Assembly: GCA_030448025.1 (NCBI GenBank)
Contig: JAUJNQ010000002.1
Location: 304,952 to 357,847, forward strand
Source: Acidimicrobiales bacterium
GTDB taxonomy: Bacteria; Actinomycetota; Acidimicrobiia; Acidimicrobiales; GCA-2861595
Direction of reading: 5' to 3'
DNA: 52,896 bases
Of the stretch, positions 25,923 through 34,261 are shown piece after piece. Below the pieces are notes generated by a model. It was not told the DNA's origin, did not search any database, and was given only the letters and a program-made list of their open reading frames with translations. The translations under genes and the position numbers were made by a program. Numbering within the stretch: position 1 is the first letter of the stretch; every line of letters begins with the position of its first letter.

Positions 25923-27041
25923 TCAGCCTTCGCCTCCACCTTCGGCGTGGGCAGCCTCGAGCACCTCTGCCAACTGCCGGGTGGTGACCCGGACGTCGAA
26001 GCGCTCCAGCACCCGGGCCCGGCCCGCTTCACCCATCCGCCGACCGAGCGCGGGATCGTCCAGCAGGCCACGTACGGCTCCGGCGAACCCTCGATCGTCG
26101 CCGGGCTCGACGATCACACCCGTGACGCCGTCCTCGACGATCTCGGGAACGGCGGCGTGGCGGACGGCGACCACCGGGACCCCCGCCGCCATGGCCTCGA
26201 TCATGGAGTAGCCGAACGGGTCGATGGGGCTCGGGAAGGCATACACCGCGGTGTCGGCCAGCAGTTCGAAGACCCGTCCGTCCCCTGGACGGACGTCGCT
26301 CACACACTCAACCCCCGGCTCCCCCGGGACGTGCTCGGGGGTCACCAGCGTGAGGGTGCTCACGTCGCTCAGGTACTTCCGCCACATGTCGAGGAGCCAA
26401 TGCCCTCCCTTGCGCTCCATGGACCTCCCGATGAAGGTGATGCGGCGGCTGGCCCCTTCGGCGGTCGGCGAGGGCGGACGTGGAGGCGGGATGCCGATGC
26501 CGAACGGAATCACCCGGATCCGAGCTTGTTCCACCCCGTAGTCCTCGACCAGTGAGGCCTCGGCCCAAAGCGAATGGGCGATCACGAATGTCGCGGCGCG
26601 GTAGACGCGTCGCTCCAGGGGCTTGGTGACGGCGACCGTGAGGGGTGTGAACCGCGTCGGGTAGCGCTGCGGCAGCCGGTAGCCGTTCTGCGCGTTGGTG
26701 GCGTCGAGCGACACCACGGTGGGCTGGCGTCCTATGTGACCGACGCTCAGCAGGCCCACGTTGTGGGTGTAGACGTGGAGCACGTCCATTGGCTGGGTGA
26801 GACCTGCCAGGTGCCGGCGGACCACGGCGCTGCGCGCCAGCTGGTCCCGCAGCGGATGGAAGTCAAGGTCCAGCCGAGCCAGGCCCGGAACGGGCGCAGC
26901 GAGGAGCTTGCGTCCCAGACCGGCCGGAGGAACCTCGAAGAGGGTGGCGTCGATGTCCGGGTGCGCCTGGAGGGCCCGGTGAAGGTGCAGGTGGAGCGTG
27001 GCATGCCCGCCGACGTTCTCGCTGACGAAGTGGACCCGCAC
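25923..27041 (-). CDS. Glycosyltransferase family 4
   Basis: This 372-residue GT-B enzyme starts VHFVSENVGGHATLHLHLHRAL at a GTG. The C-domain has ITFIGRSMERKGGHWLLDMW and FPSPIDPFGYSMIEAMAAGVPVVAVRHAAVPEIVEDGVTG, the classic acidic donor-binding motif. It is first in a reverse-strand unit with the methyltransferase and deacetylase. TACCGT lies 6 bases upstream, implying a leaderless message. Donor and acceptor are unknown. Confidence 0.88.
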   Translation of the reverse strand: MRVHFVSENVGGHATLHLHLHRALQAHPDIDATLFEVPPAGLGRKLLAAPVPGLARLDLDFHPLRDQLARSAVVRRHLAGLTQPMDVLHVYTHNVGLLSVGHIGRQPTVVSLDATNAQNGYRLPQRYPTRFTPLTVAVTKPLERRVYRAATFVIAHSLWAEASLVEDYGVEQARIRVIPFGIGIPPPRPPSPTAEGASRRITFIGRSMERKGGHWLLDMWRKYLSDVSTLTLVTPEHVPGEPGVECVSDVRPGDGRVFELLADTAVYAFPSPIDPFGYSMIEAMAAGVPVVAVRHAAVPEIVEDGVTGVIVEPGDDRGFAGAVRGLLDDPALGRRMGEAGRARVLERFDVRVTTRQLAEVLEAAHAEGGGEG

Positions 27042-27047
27042 ACGGCG

Positions 27048-27053
27048 ACGGTA
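27048..27053 (-). promoter_or_regulatory. -10 element of the reverse-strand GT4 gene (leaderless)
   Basis: TACCGT on the reverse strand ends 6 bases before the GTG at 27041. It is one half of a back-to-back promoter pair in a 47-base gap. Confidence 0.5.
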
Positions 27054-27074
27054 TTCGGACCCGCTCGCGGCCGC

Positions 27075-27080
27075 TACCCT
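27075..27080 (+). promoter_or_regulatory. -10 element of the forward GT4 gene (leaderless)
   Basis: TACCCT within CCGCTACCCTCG lies 8 bases before the GTG at 27089. Together with 27048-27053 it makes two outward leaderless promoters within 35 bases. Confidence 0.5.
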
Positions 27081-27088
27081 CGCCTCCG

Positions 27089-28249
27089 GTGCGGGTCCTG
27101 TTCGTGTCGAGCCTCTGGCCGCCCGTCGTCAGGGGCGGCGCCGAGATGTACGCCGGCAGGCTGGCCGCCGAGCTCGGTCTCGCCGGCCACCAGACGGGGG
27201 CGTTCACCCTCGGCATCGGCGGTGAGGACGTGGTGGGACGCTCGCCGGCGTGGCCCTACCGGTTGCACGAGTCGGAGGCGCAGCCAGGGTGGAAGCGGGC
27301 GGCCTTTCACGTCCGCGATCAGTTCGATCCGGTGGCTTCCTACCAGCTGCGCCAGGCGATCGACCGCTTCGGTCCCGACGTGGTGCACTCCCACTCCATA
27401 GCCGGACTTTCGGCCGCAGCGCTCACCACTCCCTCGGCTCGGGGCATAGCCCACGTCCACACCCTCCACGACTACTGGTTGCTCTGCCAGCGCACCAGCC
27501 TGGTCAACCGGGAAGGAGTGGCCTGCGAGGTCCGCTGCTCGGGTTGCCGGGTGGTGTCGGGGGTACGCCGGGCGGTCAGCGTCCGACACTTCCCCCCGGT
27601 GCTGATCGCCGTCTCCGAGGCCGTCGCCGAGGAGCACCGCCGCGGGGGTGTCCCCGCTCACCGGCTTCGGGTCATCCACAATCCGGTCGAGCCCTCCCGG
27701 GTTGCAGCCACCGTGAAGGGAGGGATGCGCCGATCCGGGCCAACCCGGCTCGGCTTCCTGGGCCAGCTCGTGGCCATCAAGGGGCTGCCCCTGCTACTCG
27801 AGGCGTTGCGCACCCTCGATGACGTGGAGCTGTTGGTGGCTGGTGACGGTCCTCTCCTCTCCGAGGTGCGGGCGACCCCGCAGGCACGAGCCCTCGGTTG
27901 GGTGGACGACGACGGCAGGGACCGCTTCTTCGCCGAGATCGACTGCCTCGTCGTGCCCTCGGCGTGGAAGGACCCGGCCCCGCTCGTGGTCAACGAGGCT
28001 CGCAGCCGTGGCCTACCGGTGATCGCCGCCCGTATCGGTGGTCTTCCCGAGCTGGTCCCCGAAAGCTGCCGACCGCTGCTCTTCGAGCCCCTGGACGCCG
28101 CCGATCTGGCCGCCAAGGTCCGGATGTTCATGGATGAACCCGACCGATTCGCACCGGGCCCCGAGCCCACAGTGGCCGGTTGGGCGGAGCACGTGGCGGA
28201 GATCCTCGAGGCCTACAGGGACGCCGGCGCCCCAGCGGCACACCCGTGA
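27089..28249 (+). CDS. Glycosyltransferase family 4 with a four-cysteine insert
   Basis: This 386-residue GT-B protein begins VLFVSSLWPPVVRGGAEMYAGRLAAEL. The N-domain holds a cysteine group (LCQRTSLVNREGVACEVRCSGC), a possible structural zinc site. The C-domain has LGFLGQLVAIKGLPLLLEAL, LLVAGDGPLLSEV and PSAWKDPAPLVVNEARSRGLPVIAARIGGLPEL. The GTG start is set by the promoter just upstream. Its stop overlaps the next gene's GTG by four bases (GTGA), so the two are co-translated. Confidence 0.87.
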   Translation: MRVLFVSSLWPPVVRGGAEMYAGRLAAELGLAGHQTGAFTLGIGGEDVVGRSPAWPYRLHESEAQPGWKRAAFHVRDQFDPVASYQLRQAIDRFGPDVVHSHSIAGLSAAALTTPSARGIAHVHTLHDYWLLCQRTSLVNREGVACEVRCSGCRVVSGVRRAVSVRHFPPVLIAVSEAVAEEHRRGGVPAHRLRVIHNPVEPSRVAATVKGGMRRSGPTRLGFLGQLVAIKGLPLLLEALRTLDDVELLVAGDGPLLSEVRATPQARALGWVDDDGRDRFFAEIDCLVVPSAWKDPAPLVVNEARSRGLPVIAARIGGLPELVPESCRPLLFEPLDAADLAAKVRMFMDEPDRFAPGPEPTVAGWAEHVAEILEAYRDAGAPAAHP

Positions 28250-29316
28250 GCGAGCCGCCGGTCGTCGCCGTCAATGCCCGGTTCGTGACCCAGGACGTGA
28301 CCGGGGTCCAGCGCTACGCACATGAGCTGGTGAGCCGCCTTGCGACGACCGACGGGCTACGGGTGCTCCTCCTGGTGCCTCCGGACGAGGTCATCGAGCT
28401 GGGGCCTGGGGAGCAGACGCCTCTTCTCCCCGACGAGCGTTGGTGGGGCATGGGTGGGCACCGCTGGGAGCAGACCGCCCTGCGTTCGCTCTTCCGCCGC
28501 ACCGGTGCGCCGGTCCTGCTGAGCCCGGCCGGCTGGGGACCGATCACCGTCCGCGGACAGCTGCCTGTGATCCACGACATCCATCCCATCCTCCACGCCG
28601 AGTTCTTCGCCCGGAACTACGCCCGCTGGTCCAAGCTGGCCACGCCGTTGCTGGTACACGTGTCTCGGCGGGTGGCGGCGACCAGCGGGAGGGTTCGTGA
28701 CCAGCTCGTCGAGCACCTGAGGGTGGATCCCGCTCGGATCGACCTCGTGTCCCCCGCCGTCGGCCCGCCCTTCACCGATCACCCCCTGGACGACATCGAT
28801 GCCCGCCCGGGCGGCCACTGCCTCTTCGTCGGCGGGGACAAGACCCAGAAGAACCTGACCTTTTTGACCGCCTTCTGGCCCGACGTCCACCGCGAGCTCG
28901 GACTCGAGCTGTGGGTCACCGAGCGCGCCGTCCCCAGCCGGGTGATGGCCGACCTCGGCGAGGTTCGCGGTGTGGTGCGGCTGCGCGACCCCTCCGACGA
29001 GGAGTTGGTCGAGGCCTACGCCGGAGCCCTGTGCCTGCTCTGGCCCAGCATCGCCGAGGGCTTCGGGATCCCGTTGTTGGAGGCCATGGCGGTCGGTACC
29101 CCCTTCATCTCCGCCGATGTCGGCGCCGCCCGGGACCTGGCGCTCACACCCGAGCAGGTGCTGCCACTGGACCCGGAGCTGTGGGTCGCCAGGCTCCGGG
29201 AGTGGCGCTCCCGGGACCTGGGCGGCCTTCGGCACCGGAGCGCGGAGCAGGCTCGCCTGGCGACCTGGGACCGCAGCGCCGACGCCCTGCGGTCGGCCCT
29301 GCAGCCGCTTCTCTGA
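28246..29316 (+). CDS. Glycosyltransferase family 4
   Basis: This 356-residue protein starts at a GTG that overlaps the previous stop. VAVNARFVTQDVTGVQRYAHELVSRL is typical of mannosyl/rhamnosyl GT4 enzymes, PVIHDIHPILHAEFF lies in the N-domain, and CLFVGGDKTQKNLTFLTAFW with WPSIAEGFGIPLLEAMAVGTPFISADVGAARDLAL forms the donor site. It ends 16 bases before the convergent tyrosine-kinase gene. Acceptor unknown. Confidence 0.87.
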   Translation: MSEPPVVAVNARFVTQDVTGVQRYAHELVSRLATTDGLRVLLLVPPDEVIELGPGEQTPLLPDERWWGMGGHRWEQTALRSLFRRTGAPVLLSPAGWGPITVRGQLPVIHDIHPILHAEFFARNYARWSKLATPLLVHVSRRVAATSGRVRDQLVEHLRVDPARIDLVSPAVGPPFTDHPLDDIDARPGGHCLFVGGDKTQKNLTFLTAFWPDVHRELGLELWVTERAVPSRVMADLGEVRGVVRLRDPSDEELVEAYAGALCLLWPSIAEGFGIPLLEAMAVGTPFISADVGAARDLALTPEQVLPLDPELWVARLREWRSRDLGGLRHRSAEQARLATWDRSADALRSALQPLL

Positions 29317-29332
29317 GCCAGGTCCGCCGGCC

Positions 29333-30781
29333 TCAGCGGACCAGCGAGACCTCCGCTTCCTGGGTGGAGCGGTAATAGGACTGCAGGTTGGGGGGCGCGG
29401 TGCGGTTGACCACGACGCCCAGGAGGTTCACGCCGGACTGTCGGAGGTTGTCGGTGACCCGGCGCAGCTGACGGCGCCGGGCTCTGCGCGAGTCGACCAC
29501 CAAGATGACGGCGTCGCACCGGAGGCCGATGGCCACGGCGTCGGCGAAGGGTCCGCTGGGCGGCGTGTCGATGACCACGGTCTCGGCCCATGACAACGAC
29601 TCGAAGAAGGTCTTGAACTCGTTGCTGACGAGCAGGCGGGCGGGGTCGGGGCTGGGGCCACCAGCCGGCAGCACCTGGAGCGAGGGAACGTCGGGCACTA
29701 GACGGGCGCTCACGTCCTTGCCATCGAGCATCTCCTTGAGCCCCGGCGATCGGGTGGTGCCGAGGCGTTCGTGCACGGCCGGTCGGCGCAGGTCTCCGTC
29801 GACGAGTACCACGGGAACCTCGAGGCGTCCGATGCTCTTGGCCAGGTTCACGGCGACGAAGGTCTTGCCCACGCCGCTCTCGCCTCCCACCACGGCCACC
29901 GAACGAAGGCGTTCGGGCTGCATGAACATGAGATTCGTCCGCAGCGAGTTGAAGGCTTCGAGCATCTGCTCGTCGTCGCCCTGAGGGACCTCGGCGAGGA
30001 CGGGTAGTCCGATCTCGGTGCTGATGGCCCCGGCCACGTCCGCCTCTCCGAAGCGGTCCCCGAGTCGCAGCAGGAACACGGCCAGCTCACTGTTCAGGAT
30101 CAGCGCCACCAGCAAGGCCATCAAGGCGTCCCGCTTCGGACGGGGCGAGACGGGCACGCTGGCCGCGTGGGCCGGGGCGACGACGGATAGCCGATCCACC
30201 GGCCGGAGGCGGGTCTCGGCCGCGTTCTGAACCAGGGCCTCGTACTGGAGCCGTAGGGTCTCCCGGCGCTGGTCGCTCGGTGACAGGTCGTTGAGCCGGG
30301 CCTCCAGCTCGGCGATCTGCGCCTGGACGGGCTGGAGGAGGACCGTCGTCTGCTGGCTCTGGCGGGTGGCGACCGTGCTGATGAGTGCCTGGCTGAGACC
30401 GTCGGCCAGTCGGATGGCGGCCTCCGGAGTTGGCCCCGTGACCTTGACGTCGATGTAGCCGGCCCGCTCCGACGACGCCGTGGCTCGTTCCTCGACGGCG
30501 GGGAGGTCGAGAGGCGGCTGCATCGTGGCGCCTGCGCGGGCCAGGACCGGCCGGGTGGTGGCCAGCTCGGCGTAGCTCTTGCTGGCGAAGAGTGCCTCCT
30601 CCTCGCTCACGGTGTCGCCCTGCTGGCCCCGGCTGGGGAGGACGTCGATGAGGGAGGTGGCAGCCCAGGTCTTGGGTTGGGTCGTCCGCCATCCGAACAC
30701 GACAAGGGCGACCGCCAGCGATGCGCCGAGAACGATCCATTTCCGCTGGTAGATCAGGCGAAGGTGTTCGGTTAGATCCAT
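29333..30781 (-). CDS. Wzz-type chain-length protein fused to a BY-type tyrosine autokinase
   Basis: This 482-residue co-polymerase/kinase sits in the membrane and controls chain length of exported polysaccharide. A Wzz domain is flanked by membrane helices at about 14-34 and 219-238, with the extracytoplasmic loop between them. The kinase domain has Walker A GGESGVGKT (299-307), Walker A' VLVDGDLRRP (325-334) and Walker B VVIDTPPSGP. The C-terminal tail has only a short tyrosine pair (QSYYRST) rather than a long cluster. No partner phosphatase gene is in the window. The ATG has a GAAAGG ribosome-binding site. The gene is divergent from the Wzy-like gene. Confidence 0.9.
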   Translation of the reverse strand: MDLTEHLRLIYQRKWIVLGASLAVALVVFGWRTTQPKTWAATSLIDVLPSRGQQGDTVSEEEALFASKSYAELATTRPVLARAGATMQPPLDLPAVEERATASSERAGYIDVKVTGPTPEAAIRLADGLSQALISTVATRQSQQTTVLLQPVQAQIAELEARLNDLSPSDQRRETLRLQYEALVQNAAETRLRPVDRLSVVAPAHAASVPVSPRPKRDALMALLVALILNSELAVFLLRLGDRFGEADVAGAISTEIGLPVLAEVPQGDDEQMLEAFNSLRTNLMFMQPERLRSVAVVGGESGVGKTFVAVNLAKSIGRLEVPVVLVDGDLRRPAVHERLGTTRSPGLKEMLDGKDVSARLVPDVPSLQVLPAGGPSPDPARLLVSNEFKTFFESLSWAETVVIDTPPSGPFADAVAIGLRCDAVILVVDSRRARRRQLRRVTDNLRQSGVNLLGVVVNRTAPPNLQSYYRSTQEAEVSLVR

Positions 30782-30846
30782 TGGCCCTTTCCGGCGCCCT
30801 ACCCGGACAGCTTGGCCCTGTTCGGGCTCTCTGCCATGGTAGGGGA

Positions 30847-32262
30847 ATGCCAGCTCAGGTAAGGGAACGGCGTTCCCTTGGGGCCAAACCCTTGGTCCGG
30901 GAGGTTGCGCTCGTTGTCGGTGCCAACGCCGTCCTGCTGCTGGCGGCGCTGGCGGGCGCCGGACCGGTGCTCGGCGGCGTCTGTCTGGCGATCCCCCTCA
31001 CGTTCGCCGTTTCTCAGCGGCCGCAGCGAGGCCTGCTCGCTCTGATCGCCCTGACGCCGTTCGACGGCCTCCTCGAGGTCGTTCCCCATCCCCCGGCGCT
31101 GGTGGCCTGGAAGGAAGTGCTGCTGGTCGCCGTGGTGGCCGCCACCTTCGTCGCCCCTGCCGAGGCGCGAGGCGCCCCTGGGCGGCGCCTTCCCCCCTGG
31201 GCCGCGGGCATCGCCGCTCTGTTCGGGCTGGGGGTGGTGTCCGCAGTGTTGGTCGGCGGCATCCAGGGGCTGGTCGGTGTGAAGATCGTGTTCTTCTACG
31301 TCCTCGCTGCCGTCGCGGTTTGGCGGTGCCCCTTCGACCGGGGCGACCGCGATCAGCTGATCACCGTGCTCATGGTGGTGGGCTTCGTGACCTCGGTCAT
31401 CGGGATCGTCCAACAGTTCATGGGGCCGGAGCGGCTCAACGCCCTCGGCTACCAGTACAACTCCACCATCCGCTTCAGCGGAAGCTTCATGCGGTCGTTC
31501 TCCACCTTCATCCAGCCCTTCGGCTTCGGGTTCTTCGTCATGACGGTCCTGCTCCTGGCCGTGCCCGTGGCCTTCGAGGACCTGTCCCGGCGCCGGAACC
31601 GCTTGTTCGCCCTGGCCACTCCGGTGCTCGGGCTGGCCGTGCTGTCCACCATCGTCCGGGGGGCCTGGCTGGGACTGGCCGTGGGGGTGGTGTACCTGGG
31701 CGTCCGACGGTACCGGGCGCTCCTCCTCCTCATCCCCCTCGCTGCGGTGGCCGTACTCGCCCTGCCGCCCGAGGCTGCCTCCTCGGCGCTGTCATCCACG
31801 AGCTCGGTCGAGCGGACGACCGGCTGGAGGACGAACCTCTCCCAGATCAGCCAGAACCCCTTCGGGGTCGGGATCGGGGCCACCGGTGGCGCTGCTGTGA
31901 AGGCGGCCGAGTTCACCGGGCAGGAAGAGATCTACCAACCCGACAACTACTACATGAAGATGGCGCTCGAGCTCGGCGTCCTCGGCCTCTGGCTCTTCGT
32001 GCTGGTTCTGGTCTCCACCTTCACCCTCGCCCACCGCCAAGCGTCGATCGGTCCTCCGGAGGACCGCGCCTTCGCCACCGGTCTGAGCGCCGTGGTGCTG
32101 GCTTCGGCGGTCGCCTCGGTGGTCGCCACCTACTTCGAGATCTTCCCGATGGACCTGTTGTTCTGGGTGCTGGCCGGCACCGGCGCCACCATGGCCAGCG
32201 AGAGTCCACCGGCGGAGACAGGCCGATCCGAGGACGCCAGGCCTCAGGGCCTTCTCTGGTGA
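30847..32262 (+). CDS. O-antigen ligase / polysaccharide polymerase (WaaL/Wzy-like)
   Basis: This 471-residue polytopic membrane protein has about 11-12 hydrophobic segments and a large extracytoplasmic loop between late helices. The loop region TTGWRTNLSQISQNPFGVGIGATGG with YQPDNYYMKMALELGVLGLWLF matches the Wzy_C/O-antigen ligase signature. It should join glycan repeats or ligate them to a carrier on the outer face. The divergent kinase is its expected partner in chain-length control. The ATG at 30847 was chosen over an upstream in-frame ATG because the upstream frame overlaps the kinase promoter and start. Confidence 0.85.
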   Translation: MPAQVRERRSLGAKPLVREVALVVGANAVLLLAALAGAGPVLGGVCLAIPLTFAVSQRPQRGLLALIALTPFDGLLEVVPHPPALVAWKEVLLVAVVAATFVAPAEARGAPGRRLPPWAAGIAALFGLGVVSAVLVGGIQGLVGVKIVFFYVLAAVAVWRCPFDRGDRDQLITVLMVVGFVTSVIGIVQQFMGPERLNALGYQYNSTIRFSGSFMRSFSTFIQPFGFGFFVMTVLLLAVPVAFEDLSRRRNRLFALATPVLGLAVLSTIVRGAWLGLAVGVVYLGVRRYRALLLLIPLAAVAVLALPPEAASSALSSTSSVERTTGWRTNLSQISQNPFGVGIGATGGAAVKAAEFTGQEEIYQPDNYYMKMALELGVLGLWLFVLVLVSTFTLAHRQASIGPPEDRAFATGLSAVVLASAVASVVATYFEIFPMDLLFWVLAGTGATMASESPPAETGRSEDARPQGLLW

Positions 32263-32275
32263 CCGCCTCTGGCGG
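32263..32275 (+). terminator. GC-rich hairpin directly after the Wzy-like gene
   Basis: CCGCC-TCT-GGCGG forms a 5-bp stem starting at the base after the stop codon. No U tract follows, so termination activity is uncertain. Confidence 0.35.
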
Positions 32276-32547
32276 CCGGTACTCGTCCTAACCCTGGGCT
32301 TCAACTATGACTTCTAGTTTCCGGTGCTTCCCAGTCACTGCACGGTCGGGCAGCCGCTGGATCGTACGCGCCGAACGTTAATGGGCGCTCCACGTGCACA
32401 ACTTCGCCGGAATGGGGCGCTCCCCGACTCGCGGAAGCAAGCCGGTCCGGGAGCGACAGACCAGGCACCGATCACCGATTCTGAGCGAGGCGAGGGGTAC
32501 CAGTGTGAGGAGTACTGAATCCTTCCGGAGCGCTCCAGCGGGTGCTG
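32276..32547. other. Non-coding stretch at the left edge of the accessory island
   Basis: No convincing gene is seen on either strand. Base composition drops relative to the polysaccharide genes and codon-like periodicity is lost, which marks the left boundary of the island. Confidence 0.4.
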
Positions 32548-33093
32548 CTACCGCTCCAGGCGGATATCGACCTCGCGCTCAACGAAGCCCCATTCGTCTG
32601 TCGCTCGCAGCATGGCGACCAGTTCGTCGAACCCAGCCTCGTCGACCGGCGCGAACTCGAACCACGTCAGGAAATCGAACGGCTCGCCGAGGTCCCGGCT
32701 GTGGTGCAGGCGGCGCGCCACTGCCGGAAGGTATTTCAGGCTGGTCGCGATGTGCCGGGACCGCTCCTCGAAGATCGCCCGCCGCTCTTCCTGCGGGAGC
32801 GCCCACCACGCCTCCGACTTCCTGATCGGGATCAGCGCCGCCCTCGCCGCCTCGGGCCGCCCGAGGCTGGGCGAACGGGCAGCTAGTTCCTTGTGCTCCC
32901 TCGCCTCGACGTACCGTTCGTGGCCGACGACCCCGAGAAGTGCCCAGGTGGCGCCCGGAGGAGCGGCGCGCGCCCCTTCGAGAACCGCCAAGCGCTCGGC
33001 CGTGGGAAGGGGCGCGCCCACGACCGCCGAAATGCTCCGAACGCGCCAGGGGCCTTCGTCTCCTCCTGCGAACGCGACCGGGAGAATCGGCAT
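32548..33093 (-). CDS. Chlorite dismutase family heme protein
   Basis: This 181-residue protein has EERRAIFEERSRHIATSLKYLP followed by RRLHHSRDLGEPFDFLTWFEFAP and LRATDEWGFVEREVDIRLER, the core of the Cld fold with a histidine positioned as heme ligand. The family includes chlorite dismutases and the HemQ/ChdC decarboxylases. Its short length and divergent front suggest one of the small uncharacterised clades, so chlorite activity is not implied. The ATG at 33093 was chosen because TACCGT ends 7 bases before it; the upstream in-frame GTG at 33102 overlaps that hexamer. Confidence 0.7.
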   Translation of the reverse strand: MPILPVAFAGGDEGPWRVRSISAVVGAPLPTAERLAVLEGARAAPPGATWALLGVVGHERYVEAREHKELAARSPSLGRPEAARAALIPIRKSEAWWALPQEERRAIFEERSRHIATSLKYLPAVARRLHHSRDLGEPFDFLTWFEFAPVDEAGFDELVAMLRATDEWGFVEREVDIRLER

Positions 33094-33100
33094 ACTCCTC

Positions 33101-33106
33101 ACGGTA
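33101..33106 (-). promoter_or_regulatory. -10 element of the chlorite-dismutase-family gene
   Basis: TACCGT lies 7 bases before the ATG at 33093. The intervening GAGGAGT could also act as a ribosome-binding site on a longer transcript. Confidence 0.4.
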
Positions 33107-33514
33107 TCTTGCGCTCGTCTTCACGCACAGTCCCGGAAAGGAGGCCGACAGCGGGCGCCGTCGGCCAACGGGGAAGAGAACGAGCAACCGATACGGGGCG
33201 CGTAACGACGGCTCTGGGGCTGGTCGCCACACCGCTCCTGAGCATCCGACTGGCCCGACTTCGGCGGCCTCCTTGCGAAAGCCCAGGGGATCGATCCGCT
33301 CGGGGCGGCCTACTGTTCCTTCCTCTCATGGAGTTGATCCGCCCTTCGACTTGCTTCGGACCGAAAGCTCGGGGCGTTGGTCACGCTCAAGCGCGATGGT
33401 CGTCCACAGGTGTCGAACGTCATGTACGCGGTCCGGGAGGGGCTCGTGCGCATCTCCGTCACCGATGGCAGGGCCAAGACGGCGAACCTGCGTCGTGACC
33501 CCCGCCTCGCTTTA

Positions 33515-33522
33515 CGTGAGTC
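33515..33522. repeat. Left target-site duplication (8 bp)
   Basis: CGTGAGTC here is repeated exactly at 34030-34037 on the other side of the element. Eight bases is the usual duplication length for IS256-family elements. Confidence 0.75.
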
Positions 33523-33548
33523 AGTCAAGTCGGCTGAAGTGGTGTAAC
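33523..33548 (+). repeat. Left terminal inverted repeat of the IS256-type element
   Basis: It pairs with 34004-34029 on the opposite strand, with 20 of 26 positions matching. Confidence 0.7.
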
Positions 33549-33562
33549 TGCTCGTCGGCACT

Positions 33563-33910
33563 TCACGCAGCTTCGAGCTCGGCCACCTCCTTCCCGTCCT
33601 CGACCTGGTCGGTGAGGACGAGGACCAGGGACTCGGCCGACAGGTAGCGACGTCCGACCAGCCATTCGTCGTTCTGCTCCAGGTCGATGTCTCCGACCCG
33701 GGTCTCCCAGGGCCGGGACCGATAGCCGTTGCGGTGCGTGGCCCGCTGCGAGCTCCGCTCGCCGTGGTTGGCACCGATGTCGGAGCTGATCTCTGCTTCC
33801 ATCAGCTCGCGAGCCACCAGCGCCACTGCTTCGCGCAGGAAGTCGCCGTGCTCTTCGATGAGGGTCTTGGCGACGACCTCCGCGGTCGTCATGCTTTGCC
33901 TTGCGGTCAT
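33563..33910 (-). pseudogene. IS256-family (mutator-type) transposase, internally deleted
   Basis: The frame encodes 115 residues, where a full transposase has about 400. It starts with the family N-terminus (LREAVALVARELMEAEISSDIGA, then RATHRNGYRSRPWETRVGDIDLE) and passes directly into the family C-terminus (QNDEWLVGRRYLSAESLVLVL). The DDE catalytic centre is gone, and the join lies at a shared Leu-Glu, suggesting deletion between short homologies. The ATG at 33910 follows an AAAGGAACACC ribosome-binding site. The short protein might still bind the inverted repeats and act as an inhibitor, but that is speculation. Confidence 0.75.
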
Positions 33911-34003
33911 CGTGGTGTTCCTTTCGTCGATCGAGGTGGTTCTCAACCGACGAGTCTGGAGCCTGCGATGGCCGCTCTGGCTCTGGCGACCATCGCTGGG
34001 CTC

Positions 34004-34029
34004 GTTACACCACTTCTACCAACACGACC
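34004..34029 (-). repeat. Right terminal inverted repeat of the IS256-type element
   Basis: Read on the reverse strand it begins GGTCGTGTTGGTA and continues into the GAAGTGGTGTAAC core shared with the left end. Confidence 0.7.
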
Positions 34030-34037
34030 CGTGAGTC
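34030..34037. repeat. Right target-site duplication (8 bp)
   Basis: CGTGAGTC is an exact copy of 33515-33522 and immediately precedes the resumed PPOX coding sequence (VSRPDGW). Confidence 0.75.
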
Positions 34038-34261
34038 GACCGGACGGCTGGGCCTACCTCGTCCTCGAAGGCGACGCCGAGCTGACGGGAGTGGCCGAGG
34101 CTGTTGACGACGCGGTTGTCGACGAGCTGGTGGAGCTGTACCGGTCCCTTCAGGGAGAGCATCCCGATTGGGACGAGTACCGCCGAGCCATGGTGGCCGA
34201 CTGCCGCCTGATCGTTCGCCTCGGCCCGAAGCACGCCTTCGGGATGTGGCCCGAAGGCTGA

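Larger units (their letters stand above)
33523..34029 (-). mobile_element. 507-bp IS256-type deletion derivative (non-autonomous)
   Basis: The element is bounded by 26-bp imperfect inverted repeats (33523-33548 and 34004-34029, 20 of 26 matching, with the inner 13 bases GAAGTGGTGTAAC identical) and flanked by the 8-bp duplication CGTGAGTC. It contains only the two ends of an IS256-family transposase gene joined in frame, with the catalytic middle missing. It cannot move itself but could be mobilised by a full-length relative elsewhere in the genome. It interrupts the PPOX/F420 gene. Confidence 0.8.
33328..34261 (+). pseudogene. PPOX-class F420-dependent oxidoreductase gene, split by an insertion element
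   Basis: Two halves of one flavin/F420-binding split-barrel protein flank a mobile element. The front half gives PPFDLLRTE, then in another frame LVTLKRDGRPQVSNVMYAV and LVRISVTDGRAKTANLRRDPR. After the element the back half reads VSRPDGWAYLVLEGDAELTG and DELVELYRSLQGEHPDWDEYRRAMVADCRLIVRL. Joining at the 8-bp target duplication does not restore one frame: about two bases are missing just before the insertion (expected RRDPRASLYVSRPDG), and another shift lies near 33380. TACTGT at 33311-33316 is a plausible promoter for the ATG at 33328. The gene is therefore dead both by insertion and by small indels. Confidence 0.75.
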
